From the NCBI GenBank assembly GCA_003247275.1, contig QKAA01000045.1, positions 1 to 6,000 on the forward strand: 6,000 nt of DNA, written 5' to 3'. A model generated the notes under the pieces. The model saw only the letters and a program-made list of their open reading frames with translations, had not been told where the DNA came from and ran no database searches. The position numbers were made by a program, and so were the translations under genes. Numbering within the stretch: position 1 is the stretch's first letter; each line of letters opens with the position of its first letter. The DNA is from a bacterium. GTDB taxonomy: Bacteria > Patescibacteriota > Microgenomatia > UBA1400 > RBG-16-45-19. Below, piece by piece: positions 1 to 6,000 of the stretch.

Positions 1-15
1 AGCGCTACGAAATGA
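1..15 (+). CDS. Possible 3' end of an upstream gene (last four codons)
   Basis: Read from base 1, the window gives Ser-Ala-Thr-Lys and then a TGA stop at 13-15. This stop overlaps the FtsH start codon in an ATGA arrangement at 12-15. The same four-base overlap joins the small protein and the glycosyltransferase later in the window, so a preceding coupled gene is plausible. Only four codons are visible and nothing can be said about the product. The overlap could be chance. Confidence 0.3.
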   Translation, partial: SATK

Positions 16-1832
16 AGATTCAAATGAATGGAAAGAATGTGCTGGTGTGGTTTTTAATTGCCTTGCTTTTTTTGCCGTTTTTAATGTCGATTTTATCGGG
101 GGGGAATAAGGAAAAGATTAGTTTGTCGACCATGATTAATGATGTTAAATCTGGTCGAGTAGAGAAGATTGTGGTGACAGGATCAGAGTTAACAGTGAGT
201 TATAACGATGGATCGCCGGAAAGAGTGGCAACTAAGGAAGAAACAATCAGTTTGGCAGAATTATTGACCGATTCGGGGGTTAGTTTAGATGCGGTGAACA
301 TTGATGTGGAAGATCAAAATAGTGGTCGATTGTGGTCAAGTCTGTTGATTAACGGATTGCCGATTTTATTAATGGTGTTATTTATGGTGATGATTTTTAG
401 ACAGGCACGAGGGTCACAGGATGGAATTATGGGATTTGGTCGAAGTAAGGCTAAGGTGTTTTCTAAAGGTAAACAGAGCGTAACGTTTAAGGATGTGGGT
501 GGTGTCCCTGAGGCAAAGAAAGAGTTGGAAGAAGTAGTGGACTTTTTGAAACATCCAGCCAAATATCGAAAATTGGGAGCTCGGACACCTAAAGGAGTGT
601 TGTTGGTGGGACCTTCAGGAACAGGAAAAACGTTGTTGGCTCGAGCAGTGGCTGGTGAGGCAGGAGTACCGTTTTTCTCAATGGCAGGAAGTGAATTTAT
701 GGAAATGTTGGTGGGAGTGGGCGCTTCTCGGGTACGAGATTTATTTCAAACAGCTAAAAAGACAGCTCCGGGGATTATCTTTATTGATGAGATTGATGCG
801 ATTGGTCGGATGAGAGGGATGGGAACAGCGGGAGGTCATGATGAGAGAGAACAAACTTTGAACCAAATTTTGGTGGAAATGGACGGATTTACCGTTAATG
901 ATAATGTGATAGTGCTGGCAGCAACGAACAGAGGGGATTTGTTGGATCCAGCTTTAACTCGACCGGGACGGTTTGATCGACGAGTAACGTTGACCTTGCC
1001 TGACTTGGACGAGCGAAAACGAATTTTATCAATTCACGCTAAGAACAAACCATTTAAAAAAGAGGTGGTGTGGGAAACGGTGGCCAAGAGAACGGTAGGA
1101 TTTTCGGGAGCAGATTTGGAAAATATGCTCAATGAAGCGGCGATTATGGCGGCTCGAGAATCACGCACAGAAATTAATGCGGCGGATATTGAAGAAGCGG
1201 CGATGAAAGTGAAGTTGGGGCCAGAGAAGAAGAGATTGCAGAATGATCGAGAGAGAAAAATGACGGCTTATCACGAGGCAGGACATGCAATCATTGCTCA
1301 CTTTTTACCTCACGTGGATCCAGTGCATCGAGTGAGTATTGTGTCTCGGGGAATGGCTTTAGGGTATACCTTAACTCCACCAGAGCAGGACAAGTATCAA
1401 CAAACCAAGAGTGAATTTATTGAACAAATTGCGGTGTTAATGGGAGGACGGGTAACAGAGGATGTGGTGTTTGATGAGTTAACAGGGGGAGCATCTAACG
1501 ATATTGAAAAGGCAACTCGAATTGCGCGAGCCATGGTGGTTGATTATGGTATGAGTCGATTGGGGCCAGTGGCTTTGGGACCACAGTATGATATGGGGGA
1601 TTGGGGTCGGGCAATGATGGAACCTTCAAGAGTGTCAGATAAAAAACAAGCATTAATCGATGATGTAATCACGGAGATTGTGACGGATGGAGAAAAGTTG
1701 GCTCGAAAGATGCTCAAGGACTACCGGAAGGAACTAGACAAAGTAGCAGAGGCATTATTAGATCAAGAATCCTTGGATGCAGATGAGTTTGAAAAGATTG
1801 TGGGCCAGCCAAAGAAGAAGCTAACAAATTAA
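12..1832 (+). CDS. ftsH: ATP-dependent zinc metalloprotease FtsH
   Basis: This is a membrane-anchored AAA+ protease that unfolds and degrades membrane and short-lived cytoplasmic proteins, known in this family to act as a hexamer. In its 606 residues one sees a membrane segment at about 9-28, an extracytoplasmic domain at about 30-107 and a second membrane segment at about 110-130. The AAA module follows: Walker A GPSGTGKT at 200-207, Walker B IIFIDEID at 255-262, and a second region of homology with arginine fingers R317 and R320. The protease domain has the HEAGH zinc site (H421, E422, H425) and a probable third ligand, D497. Two core positions are off consensus: Walker A has Ser202 where FtsH usually has Pro, and the pore loop reads MLVGVG instead of MFVGVG. 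Length is slightly under the usual 610-650 residues. The start at 12 overlaps a possible upstream stop; ATG at 24 is an alternative. No ribosome binding site is visible in the few bases present. Confidence 0.97.
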   Translation: MKIQMNGKNVLVWFLIALLFLPFLMSILSGGNKEKISLSTMINDVKSGRVEKIVVTGSELTVSYNDGSPERVATKEETISLAELLTDSGVSLDAVNIDVEDQNSGRLWSSLLINGLPILLMVLFMVMIFRQARGSQDGIMGFGRSKAKVFSKGKQSVTFKDVGGVPEAKKELEEVVDFLKHPAKYRKLGARTPKGVLLVGPSGTGKTLLARAVAGEAGVPFFSMAGSEFMEMLVGVGASRVRDLFQTAKKTAPGIIFIDEIDAIGRMRGMGTAGGHDEREQTLNQILVEMDGFTVNDNVIVLAATNRGDLLDPALTRPGRFDRRVTLTLPDLDERKRILSIHAKNKPFKKEVVWETVAKRTVGFSGADLENMLNEAAIMAARESRTEINAADIEEAAMKVKLGPEKKRLQNDRERKMTAYHEAGHAIIAHFLPHVDPVHRVSIVSRGMALGYTLTPPEQDKYQQTKSEFIEQIAVLMGGRVTEDVVFDELTGGASNDIEKATRIARAMVVDYGMSRLGPVALGPQYDMGDWGRAMMEPSRVSDKKQALIDDVITEIVTDGEKLARKMLKDYRKELDKVAEALLDQESLDADEFEKIVGQPKKKLTN

Positions 1833-1836
1833 GTTT

Positions 1837-2331
1837 TTGGCAACAGACAGAAAACTGATAGAATTTATAGGTATGTTAAACGTTAATATGGCCTCGTTTG
1901 CAGCGCCAGTGGTAAATCAGCGACGGTTTCGCTATTTGTTGATTGGTTTGTTATTGTTGTCATTTTTGTTGGGGTTGCTGGTGGTTCCGATTGAGAGAAG
2001 TAATGCTTTAAATCAATTTAAAACTTGGGATGATGGTTTGTGGTGGGCGGCAATTACCGTGACGGGTGTGGGTTATGGAGATATTGTGCCGGTGACGTTT
2101 TGGGGCCGAATGATTGGATTGATATTGGCAGTGTTGGGAGTGTTAGCTTATGGTTTGATCATTGGAATGTTTGCTTCGGCACTGGAATATACAAAAGAAA
2201 AGTATTATCGACATCGATTGGAGGAACAGCTGACGGAGATATATGATCGGTTGGGACGAATTGAAAAACATAATAGTTATGTGGCGTCACGGGAATTGGA
2301 GGAGGAACAGGGGGAGGCTAAGAAGTCATAA
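1837..2331 (+). CDS. Two-transmembrane potassium-channel-like protein
   Basis: This small ion channel subunit belongs to the KcsA-like (Ion_trans_2) fold and is expected to form a tetrameric pore in the cytoplasmic membrane. At 164 residues it shows a first helix at about 33-51, a pore helix at about 64-76, a selectivity filter at 77-82 (GVGYGD) and a second helix at about 89-115 with glycines at 101 and 106 matching the KcsA hinge region. A charged, probably coiled-coil tail follows at about 117-145. There is no voltage sensor and no RCK nucleotide-binding domain. The first filter residue is Gly77 where potassium channels nearly always have Thr. The start is uncertain. TTG at 1837 lies four bases after the ftsH stop, while ATG at 1873 (152 residues) or 1888 is equally possible; none has a good ribosome binding site, and two ATA codons in the first twelve weaken the TTG choice. 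The stop overlaps the next start (TAATG). Confidence 0.85.
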   Translation: MATDRKLIEFIGMLNVNMASFAAPVVNQRRFRYLLIGLLLLSFLLGLLVVPIERSNALNQFKTWDDGLWWAAITVTGVGYGDIVPVTFWGRMIGLILAVLGVLAYGLIIGMFASALEYTKEKYYRHRLEEQLTEIYDRLGRIEKHNSYVASRELEEEQGEAKKS

Positions 2332-3251
2332 TGGCAGAAAGAAGATTAGTACTGATTGATGGTCATGCCCTGTTGTATCGGGCATTTTTTTCATTCCCGC
2401 CATCATTAACGTTGCCTGATGGGCAGATGGTGAATGCGGCGTTTGGGTTTACACGGATGTTGTTATCGACAATGGCGGAACTGAAACCAACCTATTTAGC
2501 AGTGTCATTTGATGTGGGGAAAACATTTCGACATGAGGAATTTGCTGATTACAAAGCGCATCGAGAAAAAATGCCAGATGAGTTGAAAAGCCAGGAGCCG
2601 ATTGTGCAGGAAATTCTGCACGATTTGAATGTGCCGGTTTATTCAATGTTAAATTTTGAGGCGGATGACGTGATTGGGACAGTGGCTAAACAAGCAGCAC
2701 AGGAGGAGGAAGAGGTAAAGGTGCTAATTGTGACGGGAGATAAGGATATTTGGCAGTTGGTGGAGGATAAGATTCATGTGTATGTGCCGGGTGGAGGGAG
2801 GAGAGCGTCAGTGGAAGTGGATGAGGCGGCGGTGATCGAGCGGTTAGGAGTGACTCCTGAACAGGTGCCGGATTATAAGGGGTTGGCGGGTGATGGAAGC
2901 GACAATATTCCTGGAGTTAAAGGGGTGGGACCTAAAACAGCGGTTAAATTGTTGGAAAAATATGGAACGGTGGAGCAGATGTATGAGCAGATTGAAGCGG
3001 ATAAGGAGCGGCCAGTGTCGGCAAAAATTTTGGAAAAATTATTGACAGACAAGCAAATGGCTTTAATGAGTAAGGAGTTGGCGACGATTAAAACTGATGT
3101 GCCGGTTGACTTTAATATCGAGGCTTGCAGGTTGTCGTCTTATGACAAAACACGAGCCACGGCGACGCTGCTTAAGTATAATTTTAAGAGTTTGGTGGTA
3201 TCATTACCGATCGATGAGTTTGAACAAGAAATTCAGGAGGCATTGTTTTAG
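2331..3251 (+). CDS. Stand-alone 5'-3' exonuclease / flap endonuclease, DNA polymerase I N-terminal type
   Basis: This is a structure-specific nuclease that should remove RNA primers and 5' flaps during lagging-strand synthesis and repair. The 306 residues match only the first third of DNA polymerase I; no proofreading or polymerase domain follows the TAG stop. The metal-binding acids are all present: D10 in LIDGHAL, D61, E110, D112 and D113 in EADD, D137 and D139 in TGDKD, and D188 and D191 in GDGSDNIPG. The helical arch carries Y74, K75 and R78, which appear to correspond to the DNA-contacting residues of the E. coli enzyme. A helix-three-turn-helix DNA-binding motif lies at about 188-206. 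The complete acid set argues against the degenerate ExoIX/Xni branch. The start shares a base with the channel stop. A GGGGAGG run at 2311-2317 is rather far from it (13 bases), so translation is probably coupled. Confidence 0.93.
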   Translation: MAERRLVLIDGHALLYRAFFSFPPSLTLPDGQMVNAAFGFTRMLLSTMAELKPTYLAVSFDVGKTFRHEEFADYKAHREKMPDELKSQEPIVQEILHDLNVPVYSMLNFEADDVIGTVAKQAAQEEEEVKVLIVTGDKDIWQLVEDKIHVYVPGGGRRASVEVDEAAVIERLGVTPEQVPDYKGLAGDGSDNIPGVKGVGPKTAVKLLEKYGTVEQMYEQIEADKERPVSAKILEKLLTDKQMALMSKELATIKTDVPVDFNIEACRLSSYDKTRATATLLKYNFKSLVVSLPIDEFEQEIQEALF

Positions 3252-3313
3252 GGGAGGGGTGAGGAGTTAAGAAGTGAATTAGTAAAAATAGTTGAATAGT
3301 TAAAGTGAACATT

Positions 3314-3544
3314 ATGAAAAACCAAATACAAATTAAAATTGATATGTCGATTAAGCCGGAGAATTGTGAGGAAAAAGGTTATAAGTGGTGGATTGATCGT
3401 TACTATGACCCTGAGGCAGATGAGGAGTGGAATAAAGAATTTATTGAATTGATGGAGGTGAGTGGAGTGTTGGGAGAGGCGGCATCGCAAACAATGGGGT
3501 GGGGGTGGTATGGGGTTTATTATCCAAAGGAAGAGAATAAATGA
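3314..3544 (+). CDS. Small acidic aromatic-rich protein of unknown function
   Basis: I do not recognise this 76-residue protein. It is acidic (hand count: 16 Asp/Glu against 9 Lys/Arg) and unusually aromatic, with five Trp and six Tyr, including KWWIDRYYD in the middle and GWGWYGVYY near the end. No signal peptide or membrane helix is visible, so it is probably a soluble cytoplasmic protein. Codon use resembles that of the neighbours. The TGA stop overlaps the glycosyltransferase start as ATGA, which supports a real, translationally coupled gene and hints at a shared role, but that is inference. GTG at 3305 would add three residues. Neither start has a clear ribosome binding site. The 53 bases between the exonuclease stop and 3305 are purine- and T-rich, and I see no terminator in them. 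Confidence 0.7.
   Translation: MKNQIQIKIDMSIKPENCEEKGYKWWIDRYYDPEADEEWNKEFIELMEVSGVLGEAASQTMGWGWYGVYYPKEENK
3527..3533 (+). promoter_or_regulatory. Ribosome binding site of the glycosyltransferase
   Basis: The sequence AAGGAAG lies seven bases before the ATG at 3541, inside the last codons of the small upstream gene. It is the clearest Shine-Dalgarno match in the window and fixes the start of the glycosyltransferase. Confidence 0.65.
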
Positions 3545-4665
3545 AGGTTGCTTTGGTACATGACTACTTGAATGAATTTGGAGGAGCGGAACGGGTGCTG
3601 CGAGTGTTGGCGGAGATGTATCCTGAGGCACCGATTTATACTGCTTTTGCGGTTAAAGGTTCAGCTGCCTATGAGAAGTTTAGTGATAGAAAGATCGTTG
3701 AGAGTTGGGTAGCTAAGATTCCGGGTTTTGCTAAAAAATTGCATAGTCCGTTGCGGTTTATGGCACCTTTAATCTGGAAATCATTTGATTTTAGTGGTTT
3801 TGATGTGGTGATTTCCTCAAGTTCTTGGTATATGACTAAAGGGATTCAGGTACCCCAGAAGACGCTGCATGTATCATATATTCACACGCCGCCACGGTAC
3901 TTGTATGGGTATTCAACTTCGGTTCAGTTACAAAAATATCGACTGGTTCGGTGGTATGCCATGGTGGTGAATTACTTTTTACGTCAATATGATTTTGCTA
4001 GTGCGCAAAAGGTGGATGTGTTAGTAGCTAATTCTTTGGAAGTACAAGGACGAATTAAGAAATTTTGGCGACGAGAGTCTCAGGTGATTTATCCGCCGGT
4101 GGAAATTGTGAAGCATGAAGCAAGAGGTAAGAAGCGGGAAGGGGAAGAGTATTTTCTGACGGGAGGACGATTGGTGGGACCAAAACATTTTGATGTGGCA
4201 ATTGAAGCAGCCAATCGACTTCATGTAGCTTTATCTGTTTTTGGGCGCGGACCTTATGAAAGTCATTTGCGAAGTATGGCGGGAGAGACGATTACTTTTA
4301 GGGGAAAGGTGAATGAACAAGAACTTGCTGATTTATATGCTGGAGCTAAAGGGTTTATTGCTTTAGCTACGGATGAGGATTTTGGCATTACTCCAGTGGA
4401 AGCAATGATGTGTGGTACGCCAGTGTTGGCATATAGGGGAGGGGGTTTTGTAGAGTCTGTTGTTGAGGGAGAAACGGGGGAGTTTGTGGATGAATTAACT
4501 CCTGAAGCAGTCATGAAGGGAATTAAGAAGATAGAGAGCAGCAACTATAGTAAAGAGAAGATTAAAAAACAGGCGGATAAGTTTTCGAAAGAACGATTTG
4601 TGAAGGAAATAGAACAGTTGGTGGAAACTGAGTGGAAGAAGAAACATGCCACTCTCCTACGCTAA
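3541..4665 (+). CDS. GT4-family glycosyltransferase (WbaZ/mannosyltransferase-like)
   Basis: This is a retaining glycosyltransferase with the GT-B fold. It is likely to move a sugar, possibly mannose from GDP-mannose, onto a lipid or surface glycan at the cytoplasmic face of the membrane. The donor and acceptor cannot be read from the sequence. At 374 residues it is of usual length. The N-terminal domain begins with a strand and the glycine loop HDYLNEFGGAERVL (7-20), and YIHTPPRYLY (113-122) is typical of this subgroup. The C-terminal domain has GGRLVGPKHFD (208-218), with K215 as the expected phosphate-binding lysine, and the EX7E pair E279 and E287 in EDFGITPVEA. There is no signal peptide or membrane helix. 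The start is supported by the upstream ribosome binding site and the ATGA overlap. The last six residues (HATLLR) are encoded within a compositionally different repeat-like segment and may be a late replacement of the original end. Confidence 0.92.
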   Translation: MKVALVHDYLNEFGGAERVLRVLAEMYPEAPIYTAFAVKGSAAYEKFSDRKIVESWVAKIPGFAKKLHSPLRFMAPLIWKSFDFSGFDVVISSSSWYMTKGIQVPQKTLHVSYIHTPPRYLYGYSTSVQLQKYRLVRWYAMVVNYFLRQYDFASAQKVDVLVANSLEVQGRIKKFWRRESQVIYPPVEIVKHEARGKKREGEEYFLTGGRLVGPKHFDVAIEAANRLHVALSVFGRGPYESHLRSMAGETITFRGKVNEQELADLYAGAKGFIALATDEDFGITPVEAMMCGTPVLAYRGGGFVESVVEGETGEFVDELTPEAVMKGIKKIESSNYSKEKIKKQADKFSKERFVKEIEQLVETEWKKKHATLLR

Positions 4666-4712
4666 CCCACTTTGCTAAAGCTTCGTGGGGCAGGAGCTTC
4701 GGAAGGGCAAGG
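4648..4712. repeat. Repeat-like element with imperfect stem-loop at the end of the glycosyltransferase gene
   Basis: CTCCT (4654-4658) can pair with AGGAG (4692-4696), GC (4661-4662) with GC (4690-4691), and CCCAC (4666-4670) with GTGGG (4685-4689), around a 14-base loop. Two imperfect direct repeats lie inside it. CTACGCTAA (4657-4665) resembles CTTTGCTAA (4670-4678). AGCTTCGTGGGGCAGG (4679-4694) is followed directly by AGCTTCGGAAGGGCAAGG (4695-4712). The left part is C-rich (13 C and 3 G in 4641-4670) in a window otherwise dominated by G on this strand. No T-run follows, so it is not a standard intrinsic terminator. It resembles the short dispersed intergenic repeats I associate with this type of genome, but copy number cannot be seen here. 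Confidence 0.5.
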
Positions 4713-4719
4713 AACTAAC

Positions 4720-4725
4720 AAGGGA
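4720..4725 (+). promoter_or_regulatory. Probable ribosome binding site of mutM
   Basis: AAGGGA lies seven bases before the ATG at 4733. It is a modest Shine-Dalgarno match, but it agrees with the start required by the enzyme's chemistry, since Pro must follow the initiator Met. Confidence 0.5.
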
Positions 4726-4732
4726 TTTTAAT

Positions 4733-5569
4733 ATGCCAGAGTTACCAGAAGTTGAAACAGTAGTACAACAACTCGCAAGTGTTTTGCCGGGGAAAGTGGT
4801 AGCGACTGAGGAGTTGATTGATTTGGATATTGTGGGGCGACGCATTGAGCGAATTTATCGAAAACAGAAAATCATTGTGGTGGAGTTAACAGGAGAGGTG
4901 GTGTTGTTGGTTCATTTAAAGATGACAGGCCAGTTGATTTACGAAGATAAGAATAAAAAACAAAAAGACCGAGTGGTGGGGGGACATCCAACCAGTGATT
5001 GGGTGGGGAGTTTGCCGAGTAAACATACTCGGGCGATTATTTCATTTAAGGATGGGTCGAAATTATTTTTTAATGATCAGCGGAAGTTTGGATGGCTGCG
5101 GCTGATGGACAAGAGTGATTGGGAAAAGAAGGTATCGGCATTACCGCCAGATGTGGTTGATGTTGGGTTTACGTTAGCTTATTTAACGAATGTTCTGGCA
5201 AAATCGAGTCGGGCGGTTAAGCTAGTAATTCTGGATCAGGCAAAAATGGGAGGAATGGGAAATATTTACGCAAATGATGCGTTAAATATTGCAAAGATAC
5301 ATCCAAAAACCCCTTCAAATCAACTAAAAACTGATGCGGTAAAAAGGTTATATGCGGCGATGATAAGGGTGATCGAAGCGGGGATTTCTGCCGGTGGGGC
5401 GAGTTATAGTCACTTTGTGGGGATTGAAGGACAGGGGGGCACATATCAGGATCAGTTTGTGGTGTATGACCGAGAAGGGAAAGCTTGTTTTAATTGCGGA
5501 GGAGTGATTAAAAAAATAAGTTTGGGGGGAAGAGGAACGTATTTCTGTCCAAACTGCCAGCTTCAATGA
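4733..5569 (+). CDS. mutM: Formamidopyrimidine-DNA glycosylase (Fpg/MutM)
   Basis: This bifunctional base-excision repair enzyme removes 8-oxoguanine and ring-opened purines and then cuts the backbone by beta/delta elimination. The 278 residues begin MPELPEVET: P2 is the catalytic nucleophile after Met removal, and E3 and E6 are conserved. This fixes the start at 4733, although the frame stays open back to a GTG at 4685. K46 matches the catalytic beta-hairpin lysine (E. coli K57). M64, R117 and F119 match the triad that fills the gap left by the flipped base. The helix-two-turn-helix is at about 163-191 with GMGNIYA. The zinc finger uses C252, C255, C272 and C275 with R267 in it. Compared with E. 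coli, about 11 residues are missing between the N-terminal helix and K46, and there is an insertion-like stretch at about 72-96 containing GGHPTSD. All catalytic residues are present, so the enzyme is probably active. Confidence 0.96.
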   Translation: MPELPEVETVVQQLASVLPGKVVATEELIDLDIVGRRIERIYRKQKIIVVELTGEVVLLVHLKMTGQLIYEDKNKKQKDRVVGGHPTSDWVGSLPSKHTRAIISFKDGSKLFFNDQRKFGWLRLMDKSDWEKKVSALPPDVVDVGFTLAYLTNVLAKSSRAVKLVILDQAKMGGMGNIYANDALNIAKIHPKTPSNQLKTDAVKRLYAAMIRVIEAGISAGGASYSHFVGIEGQGGTYQDQFVVYDREGKACFNCGGVIKKISLGGRGTYFCPNCQLQ

Positions 5570-5584
5570 TAGAATTTGGCCACT

Positions 5585-6000
5585 ATGCAAGGAAGTAGTT
5601 TTTTAAGTGTGGTGTCGTTGTTTTTGTTCGTAGGAGCATTAATTTATCAAATTAAGCCATTAAAACGAACAAAGATTTGGAATTTAACTCTGCAGCAAAT
5701 CATAATGTTGGTGGTGATTCCGGGAATGTTATTTCCGATGGTGTTTCGATACTTGCAGCGAATTACTGAATTGCCAGTTCGACCGTCTGTTTTTGTGCCG
5801 GATAGTTGGCTGGTTAATTTGGTGTTAATGGCATTGTTGTTTACTTATGGGGGAATTGCGATTCATGCGGTGACAAAAGTGTTGTCTGATCTTCAAGGGT
5901 CAATGACGAATGAAATGGTGAAGACCAATCGGTATTTTCATATGACGTTTGCGCACAATTTAGCGTTTATGGGAATTGCGTTGGCGTCCTTGGGCTTAGC
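5585..6000 (+). CDS. N-terminal part of a multi-span membrane protein of unknown function (runs off the window)
   Basis: An open frame with no stop runs from ATG at 5585 to the end of the window, giving 138 complete codons. The product is strongly hydrophobic, with probable membrane helices at about 6-21, 36-54, 74-96 and 119-138. Basic residues (K24, K27, R28, K30) follow the first helix. Three histidines (H94, H119, H124) lie in or near the third and fourth helices, the last two in RYFHMTFAHN. They could be metal, heme or quinone contacts, but that is only a guess and I do not recognise the family. It begins 15 bases after mutM and is probably cotranscribed with it. No ribosome binding site is visible before the ATG, so an internal start, for example GTG at 5609, cannot be excluded. 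Confidence 0.75.
   Translation, partial: MQGSSFLSVVSLFLFVGALIYQIKPLKRTKIWNLTLQQIIMLVVIPGMLFPMVFRYLQRITELPVRPSVFVPDSWLVNLVLMALLFTYGGIAIHAVTKVLSDLQGSMTNEMVKTNRYFHMTFAHNLAFMGIALASLGL

Noticed and set aside
3249..3304. Premature stop in a full DNA polymerase I gene (pseudogene)
   Set aside because: No polymerase or proofreading motifs appear downstream in any frame, and the exonuclease ends at a natural domain boundary.
3268..3304. A promoter in the AT-rich gap before the small gene
   Set aside because: The stretch has AT-rich pieces but no properly spaced -35 and -10 pair that I could support.
3248..3631. A 127-codon open frame on the minus strand across the small gene
   Set aside because: Its product is a low-complexity mix of Pro, Ser, His, Leu and Phe, as expected from the reverse of G-rich coding sequence. 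It covers the glycosyltransferase start and lacks any recognisable domain.
4654..4696. Rho-independent terminator after the glycosyltransferase
   Set aside because: A stem can be drawn, but it is interrupted, has a long loop and is not followed by a T-run on either strand.
4685..4732. Extended MutM start at GTG 4685, adding 16 residues
   Set aside because: MutM needs Pro directly after the initiator Met, which only ATG 4733 provides. The extra codons fall in the repeat-like segment.
3542..5569. Alternative genetic code with TGA read as an amino acid
   Set aside because: TGA ends the small gene at a sensible overlap and ends MutM just after its zinc finger, so it acts as a stop.
5217..5590. 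Two overlapping minus-strand open frames opposite the end of mutM
   Set aside because: They lie fully or mostly within a clear gene, have low-complexity products and no recognisable motif.

Overview
The window looks like a compact stretch of bacterial chromosome. All seven recognisable or partial genes lie on the + strand with almost no space between them. Neighbours share bases at 12-15 (ATGA), 2329-2333 (TAATG) and 3541-3544 (ATGA), and no convincing promoter or terminator separates them, so most of the window is probably read as one or two polycistronic units. The + strand is very rich in G relative to C (hand count at 2041-2100: 25 G, 8 C). TGA ends two genes, the small protein and mutM, so the standard bacterial code applies and TGA-recoding lineages are unlikely. 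A separate 5'-3' exonuclease instead of a full DNA polymerase I, several off-consensus residues in otherwise intact core proteins, and the tight packing are consistent with a Candidate Phyla Radiation bacterium, perhaps of the Microgenomates type. That placement is inference from memory of such genomes, not shown by the sequence.

Layout: (1) 1-15, a possible tail of an upstream gene. (2) 12-1832, ftsH, a membrane AAA+ zinc protease. (3) about 1837-2331, a two-helix potassium-channel-like protein with an altered selectivity filter. (4) 2331-3251, a stand-alone 5'-3' exonuclease of the DNA polymerase I N-terminal type. (5) 3314-3544, a small acidic, aromatic-rich protein of unknown function, coupled to (6) 3541-4665, a GT4-type glycosyltransferase. 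(7) 4648-4712, a short imperfect inverted repeat with abruptly different base composition, covering the glycosyltransferase stop codon. (8) 4733-5569, mutM (formamidopyrimidine-DNA glycosylase). (9) 5585 to the window end, the first 138 codons of a multi-span membrane protein.

The genes do not form one obvious pathway. FtsH and the channel are membrane functions, the exonuclease and MutM are DNA repair functions, and the glycosyltransferase serves cell-surface or glycolipid synthesis. They look like housekeeping genes packed together. I saw no CRISPR array, tRNA, rRNA, transposase or phage gene. The points most worth a second look are the channel filter (GVGYGD instead of TVGYGD), the FtsH pore-loop and Walker A substitutions, the repeat between the glycosyltransferase and mutM, the short N-terminal region of MutM, and the unrecognised small gene and membrane gene.
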